Shown here piece after piece: positions 55,551 through 64,000 of a DNA stretch of 64,000 nucleotides (the first letter of the stretch is position 1; the number at the start of each line of letters is the position of its first letter). The notes under the pieces were generated by a model, which saw only the letters and a list, made by a program, of their open reading frames with translations, made no database searches and was not told the DNA's origin. The translations under genes and the position numbers were made by a program. The stretch is from Amoebophrya sp. A120. Its lineage: Eukaryota; Sar; Dinophyceae; Syndiniales; Amoebophryaceae. The stretch lies in the NCBI GenBank assembly GCA_905178155.1, contig CAJINV010000018.1, forward strand, positions 538,609 to 602,608, given 5' to 3'.

Positions 55551-55586
55551 TCGTACCATACGAGTACGATACTTTTGCAGTTCATA
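55551..55586. mobile_element. Truncated introner, right TIR only, CAAAAGTATCGTACTCG family
   Basis: ACGAGTACGATACTTTTGCA and TTCATA are present, but the left end and interior are missing. They are replaced by about three copies of a CCA(A/G)AGTGGGTACCCA-type repeat at 55490-55543. On the minus strand its first bases create the stop codon of the 55582 gene. Confidence 0.88.
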
Positions 55587-56947
55587 TCCGCCGGAAGAGC
55601 GCTATGTCCGACGCGGAATCCCGGGCGGCGACGTGGAGGGTCACGTCGAGTTGGCCTTGGATTTTGTCCGCTTTGTTGACCGTGAGAGCCACGTCGGGAA
55701 AGGGCTTGTCGGAAAAAAGGCCCGTGATGTTCGCTGCCGCCGCATTATAGGTGCTTGCGATTGAAGATGAGTTGTTGCTTTCATCTTCTTGTTCCGCCCC
55801 CACGTACGGCATCGCAGTGAAATTTTCCAAATACACGTAATCGGGCTTATCCCCGTACCCGTGCCACTATCAAAGTGAGAAAAACCCCTACCCCATACTC
55901 AAAATCAATTTCTGTTGCGGGATTTGTGTACACAAATGCGCTGTGTGTTGCAGCAAGAGCTTGTCGGCATATTCCGAACCCATTTGGGTACGCAAACGCA
56001 TCCGGCTAGCAGCTGAGCATGAGAGATGACCTGTCTGATATACGCAAAAACACATGACAGGCTTGCTGTGCAATGCGCCACATGGGTGCCGATTGCCTTG
56101 TACGCACGACAAAGCTTATTTGTGACCACAAATCAGCATCACAAGTTTTCTTTTCGATATGGGGAAGGGCGATTTTTCCTTACGATAGCCACCGCGGGTT
56201 GCCCATTCGGATGAACTCCTGCCGCGCACCTCGGCCGCCCTCCCGGTCCGATCCCTCGTTGCCGTCAAAGGCAACAACGTCGGTGTTTTGCCCGTAGATG
56301 GGCGAAGCTGGGTCGGACGTTTTCAAGCATTTGTTACTCGTTTCGGGATATGCATTGCAAATATGTCTGGGTCTGGGAGATCCATGATGCCTGGATATTC
56401 ATGTCCTAGCATCACAGACTTTTAGAGGGCTGCCTGATGTACCTTCCGCATGAGAAACGCTTTGTTCTTGTAGCACAAACTGGACCCCTCTTGCTGGTCA
56501 TGCAATACAATTTTTTTAAGAGTCCAAAAACAGCATGACAAGTTGCAATCTTCCAGACCCAGACACTTTTGCAGTTGATAGAAAAGCAGAGACGCACAGA
56601 GAGGACGACGACGACGCTCACTATCCTGAGTAAAAGCGTACCCATACCATAGTCAAGATGGGAAATCGGCTAGACACACAAATCCACAAGTTTTGGCTGT
56701 TTTGCATGACAAATTTGGATTCGTCGTGTAGTGCTGTTTGAGCTAGCTCAGCAGCATCACAGATCTAGCACACCATGCTGATTGGAGCATGACAAATTGC
56801 AAAACACGACTAGAAAATGCTTCTCATGAGGCTCCGCATGAGAAACATTTTCAGCATGCAGATTTGCATTACAACTCTGGTGTGGGTACGTTTTTATTCA
56901 GGATACTCACAGCGCTTAGTTTGCTCTTGGTGTTCTTGACCCGGCAT
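55582..56947 (-). CDS. Secreted protein of unknown function
   Basis: Four exons: 56947-56906, 56616-56581, ~56347-56188, 55862-55582; about 172 residues. A basic leader plus RPLCASLLF is the signal. Mature pieces: SDPASPIYGQNTDVVAFDGN, RQEFIRMGNPRWHGYGDKPD, YVYLENFTAMPYVGA, then FSDKPFPDVALTVNKADKIQ and ALFRRI at the stop. The stop lies inside a truncated introner, so the ancestral protein may have been longer. The junction across 56349-56580 is off by one nucleotide under the TSD rule, the weakest point of the model. Confidence 0.65.
55868..56187. mobile_element. Introner, CCCCGCCCCATATC-related family
   Basis: Ends TATCAAAGTGAGAAAAACCC and inverse; exact TSD gccac at 55863-55867 and 56188-56192. 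Confidence 0.92.
56349..56580. mobile_element. Introner, GTCTGGGTCTGG family
   Basis: Inverted ends intact, but flanks cggga and gaaaa differ, and the exon phase across it is off by one. Confidence 0.8.
56584..56621. repeat. 38-bp exact repeat, copy 2 (a whole exon between two introners)
   Basis: Identical to 55309-55346. Here it is bounded by an introner on each side and ends in the TSD ctcac. Confidence 0.95.
56622..56905. mobile_element. Introner, CCCACACCAGAGT-related family
   Basis: Ends TATCCTGAGTAAAAGCGTAC and inverse; exact TSD ctcac at 56617-56621 and 56906-56910. Confidence 0.93.
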
Positions 56948-57202
56948 TTTCATTTTCTCGATTTCCACAAAAGGTAATAGTGTTAGTGACAAGAATGATA
57001 AAGAAGTGGGTGACGAACAAGTCCCGGTTTGTAGTCGGAGAGAGTAAAACTAAAAATCACTTTCAGTTGAAGGTAAACTACGATGATGAAGCTTGAACGA
57101 AGTAGCGAGTGCGAGACGCAGCTGTAATGTTGTACTTTCGTGTTTTGAGGAATAGATGACAAGTTGTAGAAGTTGAATTTGGAAAAAATAACAGTTGAAC
57201 AG

Positions 57203-57522
57203 AATTATGAAGCTTCTGCAGCTTACTTTCCGATAGAGAAGTAGTAGAAGTAGTTGCTGGTTTGTTTTTTGATGAAAGATAAAGAACCTCATGGATATTA
57301 TAATCGGCGAAGAAAAAGAGAAACTCAGCAAGCAGTGCACCGAGTTGGAACTTGACATTTTGGCGCCGCCCGGCTTGTTTGTGCTGAGAAGTACCGCGAC
57401 CGATAGAAAGTTCGTGCTACGACAAGGACAATGTAGATCCATGATTTGATGTTACTTTGAGAAGTCCTACTCACAGACATTAGATCCTGCTACAAGAACT
57501 ACCGACCTAGAAACTGGACAGT
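57203..57522 (-). promoter_or_regulatory. Shared upstream block, copy 3
   Basis: Upstream of the 55582-56947 gene. Same ordered segments as 47996-48345 and 51219-51580, although the coding regions are not homologous. Confidence 0.75.
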
Positions 57523-57849
57523 GATCTGAGTCGATTTCGATCTTGGTTTTGGACGAAAGTAGGGAGCAAGCATTTTTGAAGATCTGCTGTTTTGTGTACC
57601 TCCTTGTTGAATAGAAATCAGAATATCATCTGTAGAGATGTATTATGCTGCTCCTGCTGAATCTGATCTTCATGCTGTTGTACAACCTCTAGTAGTGTTT
57701 GTTCTTGCGAACAACCATCCATGCGCCTTTTTTTTCTTCTCGCGCACAGGGGCTACTTACCTAGTACAGCAACTCCTTCAGGGGTGGAACAGACAGAGAG
57801 TCTTTCACCCCTTGGGGCGTGTTATCACTTCTTCATTCTTCAACATCGT

Positions 57850-57879
57850 CTTTTCATGATGGCGCGCCATCATGAAAAG
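57850..57879. repeat. Perfect 30-bp palindrome
   Basis: Arms CTTTTCATGATGGCG and its reverse complement with no spacer; the centre is GGCGCGCC. Confidence 0.97.
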
Positions 57880-58956
57880 CATTTTGCTAACATGGTCCCT
57901 TCATCGTTTTCACCATAGATGCGCAACTTGGAGTCCAAGTGACAGATAAGCACGCTAATGCTACGGACTGTTATTTCCAAATTTTTCACATTACATCCTA
58001 CATGCGATGATTTCTTCATTACAATAAGAACTACGTGCGATGATTTCTTTCATTACAATAAGAACTTTGAGTTAGCAGCTATTCTTAGTCAGTCTTACTT
58101 ACCTTTACTTTTTAAGAAAGCACAAGAGCAGTAGTAGTCCCGGGTTTTTTCAGCGCTTCTGGTTCTGGTGCCGGAGAGGATTTTTATTGAAATAGCGCTA
58201 GAGAAAAAAGGTGAGTAAACGCGTTCCCACCTTGACGCATAACTACAAACAAACAAACTTCGTACAGGATTGCTCATCATGCACTTCTTCATCATACACG
58301 GTGACGGTCCACTTCTATGTTGGTTCTCACAAGTACTAGATAGTTAAGTACTAATATCATGTCCGAAAATTGTTCACAAAATCGTTCAGCTGGTGGGTGG
58401 TAGTTCCTTAGACAGGAACTCACCTTCCATAAACAACTCTTTAAATTACCATAAAACCTCCAACAATTTTCCACCGGAAGAGCCGGATCGCCCGCCTCCA
58501 CTCATCATACACACAGCACAAAAGTATGACAGAAAACTGAAAACACTTCACAAATCATAAGTTCTTCAGCAACAGCTTTTTTTTCTTTGGTCAATCCTTC
58601 ACGCACTACAACCTCTCGCCAAAGATGTTACGTATAGAAAATTAATTGGTAGGACTTCTACAGATGTTGCGACATTCGACATTGTTCCTTCGGTCGCAAA
58701 AATTCTTGCCCCTCTTGTCGGTCGACCACGGCGGTGGAAGACTAAAAGCAGACCCGCCGGAACTACAAGCTGCACCCGTAGAATTTAATCTGACGAAAAG
58801 GAATTGGGCCTGTTGCAGCCGGGTCGTGCGAAATAAAATGCAGCCGCGCAGGTTGTCGACAAAAAACTCGCCTCTGCCCAAGAACAAAACGAGGAAGAAG
58901 ACTCCGCTGGAGCAGGTTATTCCGCATCAATCATTTACCCGCGAAATTTTTCCTCG

Positions 58957-61900
58957 TCACGCTTCAGGGGCGGTCTCTCCAGCCCCTGGAACGGCCGTGT
59001 ATGAGATGGCCGAGGAGGGGGGCCCGGAAACTGGCGCGGGGTTTCTCCTGCGACACGATCTCGAGGAGAAGATACTAAAAAACCCCCGATCTTCACAAGG
59101 ATCTTGATGTCTACTCTGCGCGCTAGGTGTAGTTCCATGTTGACCTCGAGTACTCGAGGAGGGGGGCGTAGCGTTTGCGTAGTTGGGCAGCACATTCCTA
59201 GTTGTACTGGAATCTCCTCGACCGCGCACCATATTCCCTAACCGCTGCTTCCACGTAGACGGAGCCACAGCCGCGAACATGCTTTCAATCTGCTGGACAA
59301 AAGCGTTTCGCACCGTCCACGCCGCTTCCTTAGCCCTCTCGGCCTGCTGCTCACGAAGTAGAGATAATTCTTGAGCTGCTCCTCCTGGCAAGGAGTCTTG
59401 CGCCCCCTCCACCCGGGCGAGCACAACAAGCCGCAGAGCCTGCTGTCGCGCCTCGAAGATGCCTCCCCGGAGCTGGTTTAGAAACAACTCCTGTCGGTGT
59501 GGCGTGCCGATGCTTGTGCGGAGGCTCGTCACGTAGGTCTCCAACGCCTTTTTGACTTTTGACAAGTCCCGCTGCGTTAATCTTTGAAAGGCCTCTTTCG
59601 TCGGACCCCTGACCTCGTTGATAGTTCCACCGACCCCCACTTTGTACCACCCCGCCAGACTCAACGTCAACGCGATTGACACCAGGACGGGGTTCTGCGT
59701 TTCGCGCGTGTGCTGCAGAAGTTGGTCCCACAATCCGGACCGAATCAGGAGATCGGGACGGACGGTCGCCAGCCACTGGGTTTGGCACACGTGCCGCCAC
59801 TGAAGTTCCCAAATTGTCTGTAAGGCAAGATCACTATTTTCGACGTCGGTGGTGTCGAAAAATGCTTGAAAGATGCTTGGCATCCTCTTTCGGTAGTCAT
59901 TGGGGAGCTTGCTCCACAGCAAATCCCGCCACTTCTGGATCGGCTGCGGCCCGTGTGCGGCCAGTTTTTCCCCGAAGTGCTTCAATACGAGCGGCAGGCC
60001 AACGAGTTGCTGTGCTGCACCAGCTGGGACGATTGTGCTCTGCTCGCGCGAAGAAGACCACGACGTTGATGCTCCCGAGTAGTCCCCTATGGGAGCGTCA
60101 GGTTTGAAATCGTCAAAGTTGAAATGATTTGTAATGCGTAAAATGCATGACCCGAGGCACGTGTGTTGCAGGGCAGGCAAGTGAGGCCGATTGTAAGCCT
60201 GTTTGGGGTTCCAGCTCGAGCTGCTAAAGTAGCATGAGAAAATCGCTCTTCTTTGCCTAAACAGCATGACAAACTGGAATTAGGGACCACCGAAATTTGT
60301 CATGCGCCACTTGGAATATGGCCATGTCAACTATCTCAACAAAAACGTTCTCAAAAATTTTTGGATAGCTACTTAAGATGCCTATTGATGTAATTACTTT
60401 TTATGTGCTCCAGTAGCTAGCCTGAGCGCATGCATTAGATAGATCAGTGAAGTAGGTAGCTTCCTGGTCTCCCGATCTGTTGCCTCCCGGACTCTTCGAA
60501 GGTTGGTTTGACCTCACAGAGGGCACCTCTGAGGGGTACCTCTGAGGGTACCTCCAGAGGGGTCTCGAAATAGGTGTGAGAAAGTTTCCCTGAGCCCCCA
60601 GCACTTTTTTCGCCATACCATCGGGAATTAACAACGTACTCAGACCATAAAAAAATGCTTCACTTCCCTTCTTCCTCAGCCCTCCCAGAGGGTGGCCCCA
60701 GAGGGTCGCGCATGGGCTTCCGTGTTCATTAGTTGTCGGAGATCAAGTCCGGAAAGTAGCAGAGCGGCGGACCAGGAAGGTACCTACTTCACTGATCTAT
60801 CTAATGCATGCGCTTCAAATAGCTAGTTTAATAGCTAAAAGCGCCTCTTTGTAAATAGTTAACTCATGCACCTAATCAAAAATTTTTGAGAATCTTTTTG
60901 TTGAGATAGTTGACATCGCCATATGGAAACTGGCTTCCGACTGGCGTCCATTTTATGCATGACAAATTATTTCAACTTTGTCGATTTCAACTCTGACACA
61001 TCCATATCCCCCCGCGTAGCCGTAGTTCCCTTCGTTTTATTGTCCATGATATCTCCCACCGCCCAGTGGAGGTATTTTTTATGGCGTTCTCAACTGTTAC
61101 ATCCTCAACTGTTACACGAATTTGCAATGCAAGAAGGGCAAAAGTGAAAGGAGGAAGATTGCGCCTTTTGCATTACAGATTTGGGACAGAATATAGTGCT
61201 ATTTAGCCCTCCGCAAATTTGTCATGCGGAGCAGCTTGATCGTGAGAATGATAATGGTGCTTTTGCATGACAAATTCATGTAACAGTTGAGAATGTAACG
61301 TTTGAGAACCCCATATTTTTCGACGGCCCCGTCGAGAAGGGGCGCTGTTCTGTCCAGCAGTGGGTGACGCGTGAAGAGCTGCAAAAGCACAGCCGTCGCG
61401 GGGCTTATTCCTGCCTCGGCCAAATCTTTTTTTTCGTCTCGTGCGCCCCTGCGACCATCAATCTGTGCATCTTCTTTCCTCACACGGTCAGCCTCCGCCA
61501 GGAACGCTTCCCAGACCACCGTCTCTGCCACGTAGACGTCTCCCTGTGAGGCAAAGCCCACGACGGGCCCGATGGCGTTAGATGTATCGGTGGATAGGTT
61601 TAGTGTGTCCAACGCATCTTCCAGAAGAGTAGTTGAGTTCATCTCGCGTTCGCCATTTAACATTTCATCTTCGGAACGAAGACTCTGACTCCCACTCTGT
61701 TCTTTCATGTGAAGACCCTCCTGGCCGCCGAGCCAGGAAGAGTCGTGCCACTTCGAACAGGCAGCAAGCAGGATAAATTTGATCAGGTCTTTGTATAACG
61801 GAGCCAAGCAGGGCTCTTTTTGCGCATGTTCTCCGGAAGAATTATTGACGAGAAAAATTCTCCGAAAGTCCTCTTTCGTCGCAAACTGACCGGCCCACGT

Positions 61901-62716
61901 CGCTCTGTTGACGTCTGCGAGGATTAGCGTAATGCTCTTCCTCGGACACAGCGAGCCCTCGAAAGAAGTCGTAGATGCAGCAGGTGCTGGGTCCTCGCGG
62001 GCCTGCTTGGCGCGACGAGCCTCTTCATCCGGCAGCTGCACGGCTGAGAGTTTTTCCCGTTTGGCTTGTAACTCGCGCGGGGGCATGATCCGCTTGTAGA
62101 CGGGGGAAAACACGAGAAGTTCGAACTCCCGCTCCAATGCTGCTCTGGTCTTCGGCGTAATCGTATCAGACTCGTGCTGTGCCGCGACGTACCATTCCTT
62201 CAGTGCTCTCAACTCAATGTCCTGCAGGAGGGCAACATCTCCATTTTTATCGTCCAGGTCGTATTGGTTTTTCATCTTCTGCGCAGGTGGAGATGAGGCT
62301 GTGGCGGGAACGAGTGTACGTGTACGTGTTGCCGACGCCGACTTAGAAGTCCGCCCAGAATTTGTCCCATTGGGACGACGATCCGAACCTGAGCTGCCAG
62401 CGGAGGTAGATCTAGATCCCAAGCTATTGGCAGACGGGGTCCTTGTCGAGGAGTTTTTAGAAGTTGTTCCGTGGTCCTCACGACCACGACGCCCATTGCT
62501 TATGCTTCCCTTTTTTGTGCGACCAGTAGATGTAGCTAACGCCGAGAGCGGCGGCCTGTGCGGTGAAGAACGTCGACCACCAGGCACTACGCCCGTCCCG
62601 GAGACTTTGTTCCCGCTGGGCAAAAACCCGCCCACCAGGAGCGCCGTTGTGCGCAGCAACAGCGCAAGGGGACGAGTGCAGCAGCTTGGAGCAGTCCACA
62701 TGTAGTTCTTGGTCAT
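58957..62716 (-). CDS. Large secreted protein, function unknown
   Basis: Three exons, 62716-61316, 61074-61007 and 60082-58957; 864 residues with exact phase agreement. A signal peptide (RPLALLLRTTALLVGGFLP) is followed by a ~130-residue Ser/Thr/Arg-rich disordered stretch. A globular part follows: DVALLQDIELRALKEWYVAA, TPKTRAALEREFELLVFSPV, LCPRKSITLILADVN, then YLHWAVGDIMDNK, LVGLPLVLKHFGEKLAAHGP, WRDLLWSKLPNDYRKRMPS, VSIALTLSLAGWYKVGVGG and a helical ARQQALRLVVLARVE region. The C-terminus is Ser/Pro-rich. No family recognised. The second intron is the 919-bp introner with a nested element. Confidence 0.85.
60088..61006. mobile_element. Introner, GAAATCCTCAAAGT family, enlarged by a nested foldback element
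   Basis: Ends TATGGGAGCGTCAGGTTTG and CAACTCTGACACATCCATA; exact TSD tcccc at 60083-60087 and 61007-61011. About 307 bp once the nested element and its TSD are subtracted, matching the 4458-4781 copy. Confidence 0.92.
60317..60923. mobile_element. Novel 607-bp foldback transposon-like element nested in an introner
   Basis: Long TIRs of well over 100 bp with interruptions: TATGGCCATGTCAACTATC and, further in, GCGCATGCATTAGATAGATC, both repeated inverted at the other end. Exact TSD tggaa at 60312-60316 and 60924-60928. The centre has CCTCTGAGGGGTACC-type repeats. No ORF. The ends (TATGG..CCATA) and 5-bp TSD follow the introner rule. Confidence 0.93.
61080..61315. mobile_element. Introner, CTCAAACGTTACATTC-related family
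   Basis: Ends TATGGCGTTCTCAACTGTTA and inverse; TSD ttttt on both sides. Joins GAVEK to YLHWAV. Confidence 0.9.
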
Positions 62717-63518
62717 GATTGTGAAGTTTTGATCTTTGTTTAATTTCAGTGTACTTGTTCTAGTACTTCTCTAGTACGGTAAATAAAATTTAGTAAGTGT
62801 CGCTCTGCTGTGAACTTATGTTCCTACCAACTCCAATCGCTTCTGTTTAGTAATGTTTTCGGTCTATTTGTAGAAGTAACAACTTCTTTTTGCAAGAACA
62901 GAGTCACAAGGTCAAACGTCGTCGGGTCTTAGCTATTATACATGTCAGAAAACTATCTTTATTGTAAAACAATCGCTTCTGGATCTGGTACACTTTTTTC
63001 AAGTCGTAAGCCGCTCTAACTACATCTACACTTTTTTCAAGTCGTGAAACAAATATTACTGTCTGTACTTACATACATACACGATTCACTTTGCCCTGTG
63101 TCTGGGGTTCGTGACGCTCGATTTTTGATCGTGACACCTGGAAAGCGATCCACTCAAACGATTGTACGGACGAGCAAGTGTGTGGAGTAACCCTCTGTGA
63201 ACTTTCTGGTCTAGCAAGACCTGCGGATCATCTCAAGAGGTGAACATCGGAGCCAGGAGGAGCCTGTGCTGCCCCAAGGGGGGCGGGCGTCTGTGTGCGC
63301 TCCGGCAATCTCTATTCCTTGTTCCTGATGGCCACATCAATGCGGTTCGCGCTACAAGCGCCTTGTCGATCGATTTTGCCACGGTTTTTAGACGGCAGCA
63401 GCTTCAGCTGCGAGCTGACTGCGCTGCACATCTTGCATCTCGCCCTCGAGCAGATGTTGATGCGTGCCTACAAGGTGCAATGTCATACAAAATTCACTGC
63501 GACTGCCCCCGCGGGGCA
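62717..63518. other. Intergenic / LINE 3' flank
   Basis: 5' flank of the large secreted-protein gene, then probably the 3' UTR of the LINE fragment at the window end. CTACACTTTTTTCAAGTCGT-type sequence is repeated at about 62990-63045. Confidence 0.4.
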
Positions 63519-64000
63519 TCACAGTTCTTCGTCGGTGCTGGAATCATCGGGCGGCACGTGTGCCACGTAAGCGAAGACCTTAGCTAGGCGCTCCGGGCAG
63601 GAGAGCGCGTGGAGGTTTCCTATCCCGTAGCACTCGAGGAAGTGCGCGGGGCTGTCCTCTACCCGACGACATTTCGGACAGGGGACCCGTTCTAGCCCTG
63701 TTGCGGCGATTCTCTTGAACCTTGTGGCACCGAGGAATGCCGCCGCCGTCGTCTGGACGTGCCGGGACTCCCCCTGATTTGCAAGGACACGATAAAGCGA
63801 CTTGGCGCCGGCCCTGCCGCTGACGAAAGCAGTCGCGATCTCTCCGCTGACCGAGACCTCTGCCGCACCAAGGTCCTGCAGGAGCTTTGCCTCTTGCTCC
63901 GCCAGACGCTCCTTGACGTGTGCTTTTAAGTCCTCGACAGACAGAGGCGCGCCCCAAGCTGCACCAGCGTCGCCGTGGCGCAGCGCGGTCTCTGCCGCCT
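63519..64000 (-). mobile_element. C-terminal part of a second LINE-type ORF with zinc knuckle (runs off window)
   Basis: Open from the window edge to a TGA at 63519; 159 residues visible. Contains VPCPKCRRVEDSPAHFLEC, a C-x2-C-x9-H-x4-C knuckle of the kind found at the C-terminus of many LINE reverse transcriptases, after FLGATRFKRIAATG. There is no start in the window. It differs from the C-terminus of the 6654-9665 ORF, so it is another family. Ends PPDDSSTDEEL. Confidence 0.75.

Larger units (their letters stand above)
56948..58956. other. Intergenic
   Basis: Contains the third shared upstream block (57203-57522), a 30-bp palindrome (57850-57879), and a ~36-bp tandem duplication (CGATGATTTCTT..CATTACAATAAGAAC) at about 57996-58070. 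No CDS supported. Confidence 0.45.

Noticed and set aside
63240-63587. Plus-strand ORF with a signal-like start
   Set aside because: It is antisense to the LINE C-terminal ORF and its 3' flank, and has poor composition.

Overview
Organism. The window looks like a nuclear contig of a dinoflagellate-lineage protist. The best marker is a minus-strand gene at 18750-20667 that encodes a DVNP (dinoflagellate/viral nucleoprotein), the basic protein that replaces bulk histones in dinoflagellates. Almost all genes lie on the minus strand, as is usual for dinoflagellates. The extreme load of transposon-like introns resembles what has been described for the parasitic syndinian Amoebophrya; that placement is inference.

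Main result. About 60 short elements (about 130-350 bp, a few longer because of nested insertions) interrupt genes. They fall into about a dozen families by terminal inverted repeat (TIR). All begin TAT (or TAC) and end ATA (or GTA), and by my count about two thirds are flanked by an exact 5-bp target-site duplication (TSD); most others match at 3-4 of 5 bases. Removing the element plus one TSD copy restores the reading frame in gene after gene. These are introner elements. For most of them no GT-AG boundary can be placed, and one ordinary GT-AG intron (43177-43318) serves as an internal contrast.

Layout (minus strand unless stated). 1-3221 RluA-family pseudouridine synthase, 3' end beyond the window. 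4421-5885 small secreted protein. 6654-9665 LINE reverse-transcriptase ORF. 10403-10894 (+) small protein. 10876-13603 protein with a tandem domain duplication and a frameshift. 16077-17404 secreted coiled-coil protein. 18750-20667 DVNP, with an introner nested in another intron. 21704-25021 coiled-coil protein. 25736-32585 large Golgi-type protein joining a GT10-like region to a GT31 glycosyltransferase, about 17 exons. 32462-35530 tandem segmental duplication. 35439-36581, 36647-37912 and 38873-40983 uncharacterised. 41900-45414 PIH1/Kintoun-type protein. 46882-47802 and 49463-51055 paralogous secreted repeat proteins. 53713-55260 prion-like low-complexity protein. 55582-56947 secreted protein with a decayed introner. 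58957-62716 large secreted protein; one of its introners carries a nested 607-bp foldback element. 63519-64000 C-terminus of a second LINE.

How it fits together. There is no operon-like logic; neighbours are functionally unrelated housekeeping, secretory and nuclear genes. What unites them is colonisation by one mechanistic class of intron-generating element, plus local duplication that copied genes, exons and upstream regions. Exon boundaries were derived by hand from TIR/TSD positions and frame continuity. No search or alignment was run.
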